A stretch of DNA of 64,000 bases from Phoebastria nigripes (GCA_035582835.1 JAYKAV010000911.1:486959-550958), one strand, 5' to 3'. Shown: positions 1-11,128, counted from the first letter of the stretch. The notes: generated by a model from the letters alone, not told the origin. Made by a program: numbers and translations.

Positions 1-358
1 CGAGTTCACACTGGAGTTCCAGCCTGTCCAGTACAGCAGCACAGAAACAGCAGCAATGCCCTGGCCATCTGCCAGCCCAGGCGCATCGCCATTGCTGTTA
101 TCAAAATGTTCCCAGGCACAGCACAGTTAAGATGATCAGCAGTACAGCAGTACAGCAAGGAGCAAAAGAAGAAAGCAGCCACTAACGAGCATGAGACTCT
201 AATATACAGTAAGGCAAGCAAGCCCCATGGCAAGCACAGGAGCCTGCCAATTAATAGCTAAACAGCAATAACAGCTACAAATTCGATCTAGCACATTCCA
301 ATCAAATCTGTCGTTATCTCGAACCCTTCGAGCCCCACGTTGGGCACCAAAAAAGGAC
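1..358 (-). mobile_element. ERV internal leader (5' untranslated part), truncated by window edge
   Basis: Read on the minus strand, this stretch follows directly after an LTR end and begins with a primer-binding-site-like sequence, so it is the leader between the 5' LTR and gag of a retrovirus-like element. The rest of the provirus would lie left of base 1. No gag reading frame is recognisable here; the short open frames on both strands are not similar to anything I know. The assignment rests on the LTR plus primer-binding-site arrangement, not on protein similarity. Confidence 0.7.
332..349 (-). promoter_or_regulatory. Retroviral primer-binding site, tRNA-Lys type
   Basis: On the minus strand the 18 bases read TGGTGCCCAACGTGGGGC. 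This differs by one base from the classic site complementary to the 3' end of tRNA-Lys(1,2), which starts TGGCGCCC. It lies 9 bases inside the LTR end at 359, a slightly wide spacing. In a live element this is where the tRNA primes minus-strand DNA synthesis. The match is seen in the sequence; the tRNA assignment comes from family knowledge. Confidence 0.75.
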
Positions 359-470
359 TGTTGTGGTTTAACCCCAGCCAGCAACTAAGCACCACACAGC
401 CACTCCAAAACATAGCACTATACCAACTACTAGGAAAAAAATTAACTCTATCCCAGCTGAAACCAGGACA
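359..470 (-). mobile_element. LTR-B copy, 5' LTR of the left-edge ERV, internally deleted
   Basis: The element starts TGTTGTGGTTTAACCCC and ends AAACCAGGACA on the plus strand, the two termini shared with the other LTR-B copies in this window. Full copies are about 570 bp; this one is 112 bp. The missing block lies after the GCCACTCC near 406 and removes the promoter and most of U3 and R. A primer-binding site lies just inside, so this is a true 5' LTR rather than a solo LTR. The flank on the right is ATGTG; the partner duplication would be off the left edge. Confidence 0.8.
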
Positions 471-2289
471 ATGTGATAAGCCAATTCTCTTCAGGTTGAA
501 TGTCCATGGACAACAGGCTGCAGTTTCTAATTTATTTCATTACTAGAAGGAAAAAAAAGGCACCATCTAATCAATTAAAAATATTCCACTAGTACAGAGC
601 CATGTGTTATACCAAACACCTGATCTCAATTACTGATGGGGGATATTCATCTCTAGGAATAAATGGTTTAAGGATGAAGAACAAATGGCTATTTTATGAA
701 GGAAATGAAACATTTTCTATGATTAATAATAAACATACTGACAGGGATGTAAGAGGAATAGTAACAATATTTCATTGATCTGTGGAATGAAGCATTCTGA
801 TACTAGCATGGTTAAAGTCACTTGACGAACTGTAAGAATTAATATTTATCTCCTTGCACCACCAGCTGTTTATGGGGTCAACAGTGTGAGCCATGCTTTT
901 TGTGCTGTTATTCTTCGATGTACTGAATCTTGAATGCAATGCATCTAGAAATAGAATTTCAACACAAAAACCCCTTGATTGACTAGAGCCAGAATGTCAT
1001 TTTCATAAGTACTCCACTCTTGTGAATGCACAAAAAGTGCATATTTTTACTTGCAAATTGCTTCAGCAGTGTACCCAAGTTTTATATGTATGAGCATAAC
1101 CTGTCATGTTTTGCTGCTCATTCTGTTGTTATATTCTTAACAAAGGAAGAGATTGCGAATTGCAAATCCTCTAGTTGATCTGAGAGAAATCAACTCTGAA
1201 TACAACTTAGAATACAAGTTAGAGGAACCACACCTAAAATTTATAATAGAAACCTTCAAGTACAGTTCTGAAAAAGAGTATTTTCAATAAATTTCACAAA
1301 CCAAATGAAGTATGCAGTGCACACCCGCCTCTCAGGATTAATTCTCAGGTTACAGTGAGCTTGGAAAATTGCTATTTCTTGACCTAAAAGGAGGTTAAAC
1401 ACTTTCACTGGAAATCGATTCACTTTAAAGTATTTAGCACTGTTCATATTTTGTAGAAGTATATGTGACAGGGCTGGTTTCAATTGGTACTTTATGTAGC
1501 AGTTGTGGGAAGCCCATCATACATAGAAAGAAATCTGAATGAGTGTTTAACAAGATGGGCCATTTTGTTATTTTTCTTCTAAAATGCTAGCTGAAAGATG
1601 AGCTGAAAAGTACAGATGTGCTGTATGTCTTGTGTTGGAGTACATGACTGCTCCACATGCTGAAGGAAAGCGATTGTTACAAAACCCCTTTGCTATTAAC
1701 CTTGCTTTTTAAATAAACATGACATTCAACATCATCAAATACTATTGCATGCTGCAAAACATAGGATGCATCTTTATTCGTCATGCTATAGTTCCAGTGA
1801 AACCATGGTTGGATCAGAACAATTCTGAGTTGAAGTGATATATCACAGACTCAGAATAAAGACTGGAGAAAACCAATAAAAAATTTAGACCACTCCTTCA
1901 CCTGAGGCAGGGACACTAAACACACAGTATTCTTGAAAAATATTTGCCTAACCTTAACCTCCACTGATAGAAATGACCATTTGTGCAGAGGCATTATCGA
2001 TGGAATTATTCAAAGGTGTGCAGAGAAAATTAGCCGTCACAACTAGAAGCAGAATTGGACTATATAAATCCTCTGCAATGCTGTACCTTACTTAAAGAAG
2101 GTGAAACACAAACTCAATTACACCCTTGACTTGCAAAAAGCAGTATCCATTGCTATTTTACAGGGAGGGTAAAAGTAATGGAAAAAGGGCCCTGCAATAC
2201 AAAATTTTTCATATCATGAACAGTTCTAATGCCTGTTCGTTCCCGTGGCTATGTTTACATGAAGAAGCAATTTGGTGCAATAGGTAAGG
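471..2289. other. Unique AT-rich DNA, no gene seen
   Basis: The open frames here are short, lack a good family match and show no splice-flanked pattern I would trust. No repeat was recognised except short A/T runs. Confidence 0.6.
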
Positions 2290-2456
2290 ATCAAAACTGG
2301 AATAGGTTGCCCAGAGAAGCTATGGAGTCTCTGTCTTTGGAGGTTTTCAAGCCTTGACTTGGGCAGGGCAAAGCCCTGAAAAGCCTGGTCTTAATTCATT
2401 GCTGAATCTGGTTTGGGCAGGAGGCTGGATTTAGAGACAGCCCTTCCCACCTGAGT
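2290..2456 (+). mobile_element. CR1 LINE fragment (3' region), plus strand
   Basis: The stretch beginning AATAGGTTGCCCAGAGAAGC and running through a 'GGAGTCTCTGTCTTTGGAGG' block matches the familiar avian CR1 segment near the end of the RT ORF and the start of the 3' untranslated region. It is diverged, and its 3' octamer repeat is not recognisable. It is a decayed 5'-truncated copy without coding capacity. Confidence 0.75.
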
Positions 2457-4025
2457 GATTATCTGATCAGGTGTCTGGAGCAGCTTGTGTTGAGACCCTG
2501 GCATCTGTACTGTGTGCTGGTTGGAGGTCTTACTTCAGATCATATTTAGTCCTGTCTGCTGGACCAAACGTTGCTATCAGAGCTATGGTTTGAGGCTGTG
2601 TAAGGTTCAGTTACAGTCCTGGACCCCATGGGAGGCTGAGTACGTTTGGTGAATGCCTGGAGTAGAGGTTCAGTGTTAGTGTCCTCCAAAAGGAAGCTTT
2701 TTCACACGTATAAAAAATGAACCAATGTGCAGTCACTAGTTGCATAAAGGGATTTGTTTCAGAATAACATCTTCTCTCTGAAACAAAGTACTAAAGTAGA
2801 CACAAACCATGTATATCAAACTAAATTTGAAAATTTGGCACTTAGTTACCTGGTGGGCTTGTGCTGTCTGTCTTCCTTGCTTTAGTCAGGATTGATCTTG
2901 TGGAAGTCTTCCTCTCAGCCTAAGGAGTACTGCGTAATCTGAGGCGGACTCTTTGAAAGGACAAGGAATTTACTAAACTTTGGGTTTGATGCAATAACAA
3001 GATTTGACTGGAAAATTATGCATTAGCTCTAATTCAATTTTAGCTGTGAATTTATTGAGGTGTTTTTGTTATTATTTATTATCAAGAAGAGAGGGAAGAA
3101 ACTTAAAATTATATCATAAAACTCTGTTTTATTGCAGCATTTACCTGTTCTTCTGTTTGGACCTGTAATTTTCTTGTCGTTCTTCCTCAGCCCCTGAGCA
3201 CTGACTGACAGGGAGACTTTTGTTACTCTAGTATCACTTAAATAATTTTCTGAACACTTAGAAATGAAGTGATAATCATCCATCCCTCTCATGTACTCCT
3301 GAAATATCTGAGACATCATCAAAGTATAAAAGAGAAAAAGTCTTCCCTACACTAGAAACAGAGAGTCAGGATGCTCTTTGCTACGAACAGGGACTTTTTC
3401 AAAGCAGTCTTGCTTTGAAAAATAGAGGAAGAAAGGCAGATACAGCTGTTCAAACTGCCCTTTGGTAGAAGAGCCATCATCTGCAGCAGCAGAGATTTGA
3501 CAGTATCTTGTAGTAGAGAAGGCTTGCAACAAGATATCCCGCATCTATTCTTTAAAATTTGACCCAACTTCTTTTCTCTTTCTGTTGCATCCCCATTCAA
3601 GTTTTTCAGTATGAGCCACAGTTTCTAACTTTGGGTAGAGCCATTGCAGTCATTTAATCTGGCCTCCTGTCTCACATAAACTATCAAACCTCACCTGATA
3701 ATTTCTGTGGCAGATCTAGAGATGCAAGAAAGCTCCATGTCTGCTCTAAAGCTATTCATTACCATAAGGTTGGGAAANAATAGAATACAAGGAACAGTCG
3801 GAGTGAGGTGGAAAGTGCACTAAAGTGGCAGAGAAATTACAGCTATACCTGCTACCTGCTGGTTCTAAATCAAATGCATTACACCAATGAGAAAGCAAGT
3901 TTTGGAAACCTAAAAAAGGTAGTCAAGACTTTGCAGGTCTACATTTTGTCCCATGATCCTGAATACTTACAAATATGTGACAGTCTATGCAGAGAACCAA
4001 TAGAAATGGAAGATCAATAACAACA
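2457..4025. other. Unique DNA, possibly with a very old repeat near 3.6-3.77 kb
   Basis: No gene is supported. Around 3605-3765 the sequence (for example TTTAATCTGGCCTCCTGTCT) has the flavour of an ancient LINE 3' tail, but I cannot align it with confidence. Short minus-strand frames at 3.0-3.6 kb show no domain. Confidence 0.4.
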
Positions 4026-4030
4026 CTTGC

Positions 4031-5140
4031 TGTGGTGGGTTGACCCCGGATGGAGGCGAGGTGCCCACCAAAGCCGCTCTCTCACTCCCCCTCCTCAGCT
4101 GGACGGGGGAGAAAAATATGACAAAAGTTTCATGGGTCGAGATAAGGACAGGGAGGGATCACTCACCAATTACCATCACAGGAAAAACAGAGTCGACTCA
4201 GGGAAATTAATTTAATTTATAGCCAATCAAATCAGAGTAGGATAATGAGAAATAAAAACTAAATCTTAAAACACCTTCCCCCACCCCTCCCTTCTTCCAG
4301 TGCTCAACTTCACTCCCAATTTTTCTACCTCCTCCCCCTGAATGGCACAGGGGATGGGGAATGGGGGTTGCAGTCAGTTCATCACATGTTATCTCTGCTG
4401 CTCCTTCCTCCTCACACTCTTCCCCTGCTCCAGCGTTGGATCCCTCCCACAGGAGGGGAACTTCTCCAGTGTGGGTCTCTCCCATGGGCTGCAGTCCTTC
4501 ATGAACTGCTCCAGCATAGATCCTTTCCACAAGGTGCAGTCCTTCAGGAACAGACTCTTCTGGGAGTGGGAGGTCCCCAACAGGGTCACAAGTCCTGCCG
4601 GCCAACCTGCTCCAGCGTGGGCTTCTCTCTCCACGGGTCCACAGGTCCTGCCAGGAGCCTGCTCCAGCGCAAGCTTCCCACGGGGTCACAGCCTCCTTTG
4701 GGGCGCATCCACATGCTCTGGTGTGGGGTCCTCCATGGGCTGCAGGTGGATATCTGCTCCACCGTGGACCTCCATGGGCTGCAGGAGGACAGCCTGCCTC
4801 ACCATGGTCTTCACCACAGGCTGCAGGGGAATCTCTGCTCCGGCACCTGGAGCACCTCCTCCCCCTCCTTCTTCACTGACCTTGGTGTCTGCGGGGCTGT
4901 TTCTCTCGCATGTTCTCAGTCCTCTCTCTCCAGCTGCTGTTGCACAGCAGTTTTTTTCCCTTCTTAAATATGTTATCCCAGTGGTGCTACCACCGTTGCT
5001 GATGGGCTCAGCCTTGGCCAGCGGCGGGTCCGTCTTGGAGCTGGCTGGCACTGGCTGTGTTGGACATGGGGGAAGCTTCTGGCAGAAGCCACCCCCGTAG
5101 CCCCACTGCTACTAAAACCTTGCCATGCAAACCCAATACA
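4031..5140 (-). mobile_element. Solo LTR, about 1.1 kb, avian ERV (family distinct from LTR-B)
   Basis: On the minus strand the element runs from TGTATTGGGTTTGCATGGCA to GGTCAACCCACCACA, giving canonical TG...CA ends. It is flanked by CTTGC on both sides (4026-4030 and 5141-5145), a 5-bp target-site duplication. The ends match a widespread avian ERV LTR that I recognise by sequence but cannot name. The interior has loosely repeated blocks built around 'CCATGGGCTGCAG' (near 4487, 4735 and 4772). No internal retroviral genes adjoin it, so it is a solo LTR made by LTR-LTR recombination. A 252-codon open frame on the plus strand inside it is a by-product of GC-rich LTR sequence. Confidence 0.88.
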
Positions 5141-5319
5141 CTTGCATGTAATACGTGCCCTGTATTCAAAGGCAAAGGAGAATGATGTCAGAATATGAGT
5201 GGCTGAGTTCCTTGTGCCACCTGTGAAAAAGTGTATTTTCCCAACTAACCCATATTAGATTCTTTCTGCACATAATTTAAAAAAAGCAAAACATTAGTCT
5301 GCCTGCTGTGGTTCCTCAC
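5141..5319. other. Short unique spacer between two LTR insertions
   Basis: About 180 bp of AT-rich DNA separates two independent LTR insertions of different families. It includes the 5-bp duplication on each side. No gene is seen. Confidence 0.7.
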
Positions 5320-5556
5320 TGTCCTGGTTTAGGCTGGGATACAGTTAATTTTCTTCCTAGTGCTGTGTTTTGGATTTAGTATGGGAATAATGTTGATAAC
5401 ACACTGATGTGTTAGTTGTTGCTAAGCAGTGTTTATATTAAGTCAAGGACTTTTCAGCTTCCCATACTCTGCCAGTGAGGAAGTGCACAAGAAGCTGGGA
5501 GGGACCATAGCCAGTACAGCTGACCCAAACTGGCCAAAGGGGTATTCCATACCATA

Positions 5557-5579
5557 TGATGTCATGCTCAGTATATAAA
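5557..5579 (+). promoter_or_regulatory. LTR-B core promoter: CRE-like octamer plus TATA box
   Basis: TGATGTCA (5557-5564) is one C-to-T step from the CREB/ATF site TGACGTCA, and TATATAAA follows at 5572-5579. Initiation would be expected about 25-30 bp downstream, in the U3/R region near 5605. The same layout recurs in the other LTR-B copies. Activity is inferred. Confidence 0.65.
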
Positions 5580-5754
5580 TTGGGGGAAGTTGGTTGGGGG
5601 GGCAGTGACCGCTGCTCGGGGACTGTCTGGGCATTGGTTGGCGGGTCGTGAGCAATTGCATCATGCATCACTTGCTTTGTATATTCTTTTGTTGTTGTTG
5701 CTGTTATTATTATTATTAACATTATTATTATTACTATTTTACTTTATTTCAATT

Positions 5755-5760
5755 ATTAAA
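5755..5760 (+). terminator. LTR-B polyadenylation signal (ATTAAA)
   Basis: ATTAAA follows the AT-rich tract and lies about 180 bp downstream of the TATA box, the expected place for the R-region polyadenylation signal of an LTR. A GT/T-rich stretch follows it. Confidence 0.5.
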
Positions 5761-5887
5761 CTGTTATCTCAACCCATGAGTTTTCTCCCTTTTACTCTTC
5801 TGATTCTCTCCACCATCCCACTGGAGGCAGGGGAGTGAACGAGAGGCTGTGTGGTGTTTAGTTGCTGGCTAGGGTTAAACCACGACA

Positions 5888-8827
5888 CTCACAAACAGAA
5901 GTTGCTGTGCAAAGCTCTCCTTCCTTCTCCTGAAAGCTGATTTTTTTTCTCCTTCCGTGCGTATCAGCTTTGGAAACATTGCATTGTATTGTATTGACAG
6001 TACTCTAGAGGTACCTCCAAAGACACATACATCCCCTTTTATTTTTCTAAAAAGGCAGGCAGTACTTTAGATATTTTTGAAAAAATGGCAAATTGCTACT
6101 TCCCAGGAAATCTGCTTTGTCATTGTAAATATGAGGGCCAGACAGTTGCAGCATTATCATATGAAGTGAGGTACTGCTAATTCTGATGGCTCATAACTGG
6201 TAGTTTCCTAAGACAAGGATCTCCCAATACACTTAATTTTTTTGGGTCATTACCAGGCTGGTTGGAAAGTCTGGCATAGTTTTCTCCCACTCTAAAATAG
6301 CCATAGTGAGACTTTTCTCTAAATCCCTGTTCTGAGCCTGTTAAACTCCTGAGTTACTTGATAATTTCGTCATTTTATTATGAAGTTTAGGTGTTTCAGT
6401 CACAAAAACAGGCTGTTTCCCTAAGCACTGGTAAACACAGAAGCAGCAGACAAGATTCAACACTGGGGACTGCTTCTGAGGAACTGGCCCAAAGGCCTTT
6501 GTTCAACAAGGAGTGAACTACCCTTCTGACCTTGTGCTTTTGAATGCATCTATTAACTTCAGTGGGATGTATATGCACTTGAAGTATGCAAGTATTGAAG
6601 ACCCATGATGAACTGGATCCTAAGTGAGGAGTCATGAATTAATGATGCCAGTTTTAGTCTTTTTTAATGAGACTTTTCTGTGACGATGATTGCTTAAGAT
6701 ATTTGATGCTATCCCATAGCATTTATAACATCTGTTCTATGGCCAGTGACAAATGCTCTGGGTCAGCCACCTTACTCTGGATGATTTAGGGTGCAATCTT
6801 CTGTTTAAATGATCCAGATAATTCTGTACCTTAACATCTGACTTCAAAGAGATTCAATCTCCTTTAATTTGTTCCGTATCATTTGTGACTAGAAAAAAAG
6901 GTAGTACATGTTAAAAACCTTTGGGAAGCATTAGATGGTGTAGACATAGTACCAGCTTCAGCAGTTTTGGAAGGTACTTAAAACTACAAGCAAAGAAACA
7001 GAATTACCTTTAATAGCTGTTGGATTAAAATACCATTGTATATTTAGGATATGGTTTTGATTGAATTTGCTCTAGCTTTACAGCTCTTCAGCTCAGTTGA
7101 TTTACTACTGATTTAGACTTGCAGAAGTGAAAGAAGAAATCAAATTCTTAATGGATCACTAAATGTTGATTTCAATGGGAAGCATAAGGAAATACTATTT
7201 CTAAGGCTGATGTGTTGCTAGACTCTGACTTTTAATACCACTTGGATAAAGTTTTCATTGCAAACTTAGGAATACAAACAAGTAAAAACAATCAGTAAAT
7301 GTATAAGGAAAACAATAGATATATTCTTCCATTTAATGAAGAATACATGACAAAGTCAAAAGTTAGTATGGAGTATCTGATAAATTAGTGTTCTTTTTTA
7401 AGTGGTCTGATATCTTACTTGCTTTTATCCTTGTAAACAATGGCTGCGTCTTTTGATTTTCACCTCATAAACAAATGTCCTGAAACAAAGATGTATGAAA
7501 CGCTTTTCCTTCAAAAGATATTTCTTAAAATGTTCCACACAATGCCTCAACCATGTCACAATTAATTTCTCTACCCAGTACAGGGAACTACTGTAGTGTC
7601 TCACTCAGAGCTTCCTGCAGCTTTTGGCAAATGTTGACTTTTTAAGGGCAGTCACTGTATTAACATTGTAGCAAAATATTTAAAATGTACATAAGGAATT
7701 TAGGGGCTTTCCTCCAAGTTTTAAAATATTAGGCACTTAAACAGCTGTTTCTCATTGACTTTTGACTACATTTGACTTCTGAATGTGTCAGTCTGAACTG
7801 AAACAGAAACTAGATTCATGTCTAGACAAAAACTTTTTCTCTAATCAAGTTAATATTCCGATCCTTACAAGAATTTGAAGCTTTGTTTAGATTTACTTAA
7901 AAAACATTTTCACATTGTCTGGTAAGATGAAGAAAAATATTTTTCTCTTGACCCTTTTCACTGATTTACTATTCTGTTCTTTTGGCTGGCAGCACCTTTG
8001 ACTAAAGTCGAAGGGTTGTCTGTACCATTTGAAAATTGGGTTGAACAAAGTGACAAGTCAAATGGTTCCAAAAGATTTTGTTTTGAAAGAATTTATGTCT
8101 CTTTGGAAAGGAAAAAAAGATCATAAGTCAGTGAGTAACCTCAAAGGGAAGCAATCTAGACAAAGTCACCACACATTTGAGTCCCTTCTCACTAGCGTTA
8201 GGCATGTGTAACTCCGTTGACTACAGTAGTACAACTGATTTATAACAATATAAATGAGAAAAAAATCAGGCCCGATTTTTTTTTATTTTTAGAAAGAGGG
8301 AAGCAGCATCTAAACTCATGTGGACACCCAAACACACACAGAAACATGCGCATGCACATGCACACACACAAATGTTGCCTGAACTAAATTGAAATTTCAT
8401 TCCTGAACATGAGATGAGAGTTTCATCAATCAATCACCATTAATCTTTAATATGGGGAAATCTTTATGGATTGATCTATCAATTTATAATAAAACATACA
8501 AGAAATGTACAAGAGAAGGGTCTCTTCCTAAAGACACTAGGGTGTTCTTACTTTCTTATTTGTGTTTTCTTCATAAAAATCCAGGAACTTAACAAGTTGC
8601 TCAACTATGTGAGGCATTCATATCGTGTTATGTTCTCCTGAAAGGATTTGATATTCCTTTGTTTTATATAAATAATACGAAGATTCACAATGAATGGTGC
8701 TGTATGAGAATTGAGCCTTTACTATAAAAACAGAACAATATAAACAAGTCAAAACAAAGTTTCCTGACACACAAGACAAAACAAGTTCCTTAGAGCATAA
8801 TGTGAGAAAGATCAGAGAGATACGACA
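5888..8827. other. Unique AT-rich DNA, no gene seen
   Basis: Nearly 3 kb without a supported gene. The only structured piece is a CA-rich microsatellite near 8.33 kb. The short frames at 6396-6635 (minus) and 8029-8211 (plus) have no recognisable domain. Confidence 0.6.
8326..8371. repeat. CA/GCA-rich microsatellite
   Basis: An interrupted CA tract with GCATGCACATG-type alternating purine-pyrimidine steps. Such tracts are length-variable and can adopt Z-DNA; no function is implied. Confidence 0.8.
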
Positions 8828-8828
8828 T

Positions 8829-9480
8829 CACAGAATCACAGAATGGTTGAGGTTGGAAGGGGCCTCTGGAGGTAATCTTTCCCAACTCCCTGGGCCACCC
8901 AGAGCTGGTTGCCCAGGACCATGTCCAGATGACTTTTGAGTATCTCTAAGGACGGAGGCTCCACAACCTCTCTGGGCAACCTGTGTGAGTGCTCGGTCAC
9001 CCTCACAGTGAAAAAGTGTTTCCTGATGTTCAGAGGGAACCTCCTGTGTCTTAGTTTGTGCCCATTGTCTCTGGTCCTGTCACTGGGCACCACTGGAAAA
9101 ATCCTGGCTCCATCCTCTTTGCAGCCTCCCTTCAGGTATTTGTACATATTAATAAGATCTCCACTGAGCCTTCTCTTCTCCAGGCTAACAGTCCCGGATC
9201 TCTCAGCCTTTCCTCATAGGAGACATGCTTCAGTCTCTTCATCATCTTAGTGGCCCATCACTGGATGCTCTCCAGTATGTCCATGTCTCACTTGTACTGG
9301 GGAGCCCAGAACTGGACACAGTATTCAAAGTGTGGCCTCACTGGTGCTGAGGAGAAGGGAAGGATCAACTCCCTCGGCCTCCAGGCTACACTCCTCCTAG
9401 TGCACCCCAGGATGCTGTTGCCTCTTTTTTGCCATAAAGGCACACTGCTGGCTTGTATTCAACTTGGTGTCCACCAGGAA
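8829..9480 (-). mobile_element. CR1 LINE 3' end (3' UTR and end of RT ORF), minus strand
   Basis: At the low-coordinate edge CACAGAAT occurs twice (8829-8844), that is ATTCTGTG on the minus strand, the diagnostic avian CR1 3' terminal octamer. The sequence continues through well-known CR1 blocks (for example CCCAGAACTGGACACAGTAT at 9305-9324) and stops resembling CR1 soon after 9475. The same CR1 interval starts again at 9837, so roughly 165 bp of consensus is present twice. It is well preserved compared with the CR1 remnants at 27 and 58 kb, so it is younger. Confidence 0.93.
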
Positions 9481-9836
9481 CCTTCTGGGAAAACAACAGG
9501 CCCTGGAAAGCATCTGGATATTTATTGGATGCAACAGCAGGCAAAAAGCTGAGCTTGCAGCACCGCTCTGCCGATGCGCTTGTAGGCTGCAGCTGCAGGG
9601 CCAGCCAGGCACACCTCTGCGCTCGGTGGGGTTTGCTCCCGAGAAGTGCTGGGTGCAGGAACCTGCTGGGAGGAAGGCCGCAGAGCTGCACCGTGTCTCT
9701 GCGCTCAGTGGCTCCCCACAGGCCCCCTTCTGCCAGTGGAGGGGGCATCATTGATGGCCAAACTGTGTGGGTTGTCATGCTGCTGTGGGGCTCCACTCTG
9801 GACCCTCTCTCTGACCATGTTCCTCTGGCAGTGGTT
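9481..9836. other. GC-rich block of unknown origin inside the CR1
   Basis: This 356-bp block lies between two CR1 segments and is clearly richer in G+C than the neighbouring unique DNA. I do not recognise it as CR1 or as an LTR. It is open in several frames, as GC-rich DNA often is, but shows no domain. It could be an insertion, a captured transcript from template switching, a diverged CR1 variant, or a piece brought in by a rearrangement that also duplicated about 165 bp of CR1. Confidence 0.5.
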
Positions 9837-11128
9837 GGACACAGTACAGAAGCAGGCACAGTATGCCAGCAGTGGCCTCACCAGTGCTGAGGAGAGGGGA
9901 AGGATGACCTCCCTCAACCTGCAGGCAACACCTCTTAATGCAGGACACCATTAGCCGCCTTTGCCACAAGGGCACATTGCTGGCTCATGGTCAACTTGGT
10001 GTCCACTAGGACCCCCACGTCCTTCTCTGCCAAGATGCTTTCCAGCTGGGTGGCCCCCAGCATATACCACTGCATGGGGTTGTGCCCCCCGAGGTGCAAG
10101 ACTTTCTCCTTGTTGAACTGCATAAGGTTTCTGTCAGCCCATTTCTCCAGCCTGTCAAGGTCCCTCTGGATGGCAGCATGACGCTCTGGTGTAACAAGCA
10201 CTCCTCCTAATTTGGTGTCGTCTACAAACTTGCTCAGGGTACGCTCAACTCCATCATCCAGATCGTTAATGATGATGTTAAATGGGACTGGACCCAGTAC
10301 TGACCCCTGGGGTACACTGCTAGCTACTGGCCACCAATTAGACTTCATGACACCGATCACTACCCTCTGGGCCCAGCCATTCAGCCAGTTTTCAATCTAC
10401 CTCACTGTCTGCTTATCCAGCTCATACATCAACAGCTTGTCTATGAGGATCTTACGGCAGACAGTGTCAAAGGCCTTACTGAAGTTCAGGTAGACAATAT
10501 CCACTGCTCTCCCCTCATCTACCAAGGCGGTCATTGCATTGTAGATGTTTATCAACTTGGTCAAGCATGACTTCTCTCTGGTGAAGCCATGCTGACTACG
10601 CTTGATGATATTTTTGTCCTTAATGTGCCTGGAAATGGTTTCAAGGATCAGCTGTTCCATCAAATTCCCAGGGATTGAGGGGAGGCTGACCTGCCTGTAG
10701 TTCCCTGGGTCCTCCTTCTTGACCTTCTTGAACATAAGAGCGACATTTGTTTTCTCCAGTTCTTGGGCTCTTCTCCTAGTTGCCATGATTGATCAAAGAT
10801 TATTGAGAGTGACCTCACAATGACATCAGCCAGCTCCCTCAGTACTTGTGGGTGCATCCCATCAGGGCCCATGGACTTATATATGTCCAGTTTGCTTAAG
10901 TATTCCCTGATTCCCTGATCATCTTCCACCAAGGGCATGTCCTCCTTGTTCTAGCCTTTCCCCCTGGACTCTGGGACCTGGGATTCCTGAAGGCTGGTCT
11001 TGCTAGTAAAGACTGAGGCAAAGAAGGCATTCAGTACTTCAGCCTTTTCCATGTCCTATGTAACCAGGTCCCCCAACTTGTTGCGCAATGCTCACATTTT
11101 CCCTAGTCTTCCTTTTGTCACCTATGTC
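9837..11128 (-). mobile_element. CR1 LINE, RT-coding part, minus strand, lacking its own 3' end
   Basis: CR1 sequence resumes at 9837 and extends to about 11128, covering most of the reverse-transcriptase domain. Its low-coordinate end starts inside the ORF and repeats the interval already present at 9313-9475. CR1 copies are normally 5'-truncated but keep the 3' end, so this segment either belongs to the same insertion as 8829-9480 with a duplication between them, or is a second copy that lost its 3' end. The high-coordinate end is a plain 5' truncation into AT-rich DNA. Confidence 0.9.
9935..10938 (-). pseudogene. CR1 reverse transcriptase, broken (ORF2 fragment)
   Basis: This encodes part of the CR1 non-LTR retrotransposon RT, the enzyme that copies LINE RNA at a nicked target site. 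In reading order: a '[15 protein letters not shown]' region (10938-10760), a one-base frame change near 10752-10757, then a 130-codon frame with 'VYLNFSKAFDTV', then an in-frame TAG just before 'IENWLNGWAQ' (about 10397), then a 141-codon frame with 'PQGSVLGP' and 'FVDDTKLGG'. Three lesions are visible: the frameshift, the stop, and Asn (codon 10484-10486) where the family has the motif-A catalytic Asp. The motif-C Asp pair (10217-10222) is intact, with Val instead of the usual Ala before it. No endonuclease domain is present, so the copy is 5'-truncated. Confidence 0.9.

Larger units (their letters stand above)
5320..5887 (+). mobile_element. Solo LTR, LTR-B family, full length
   Basis: This 568-bp element starts TGTCCTGGTTTAGGC and ends GGTTAAACCACGACA, flanked by a perfect 5-bp duplication CTCAC at 5315-5319 and 5888-5892. 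It has the expected LTR order: U3, a CRE-like octamer at 5557, TATATAAA at 5572, a trinucleotide-rich TTA/TTG tract near 5690-5745, an ATTAAA polyadenylation signal at 5755, then U5. No retroviral coding sequence adjoins it. I use it as the reference copy for the window; the other members are at 359, 30399, 31415, 40158 and 51162. The 5-bp duplication would fit an ERVL-like class, but other ERV classes are not excluded. Confidence 0.92.

Noticed and set aside
3605..3765. Possible ancient LINE or SINE tail
   Set aside because: A resemblance of about 20 bases to old LINE 3' ends is too little to name a family.
4342..5100. 252-codon plus-strand frame, the longest open frame outside the gap
   Set aside because: It lies entirely within the 1.1-kb LTR and opposes its direction. 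The composition follows the GC-rich LTR repeats, and no domain is visible.
9386..9859. 157-codon minus-strand frame over the GC-rich block
   Set aside because: It runs from the unassigned block into CR1 3' sequence out of the RT frame, and no domain is seen. The block itself is reported as a finding.
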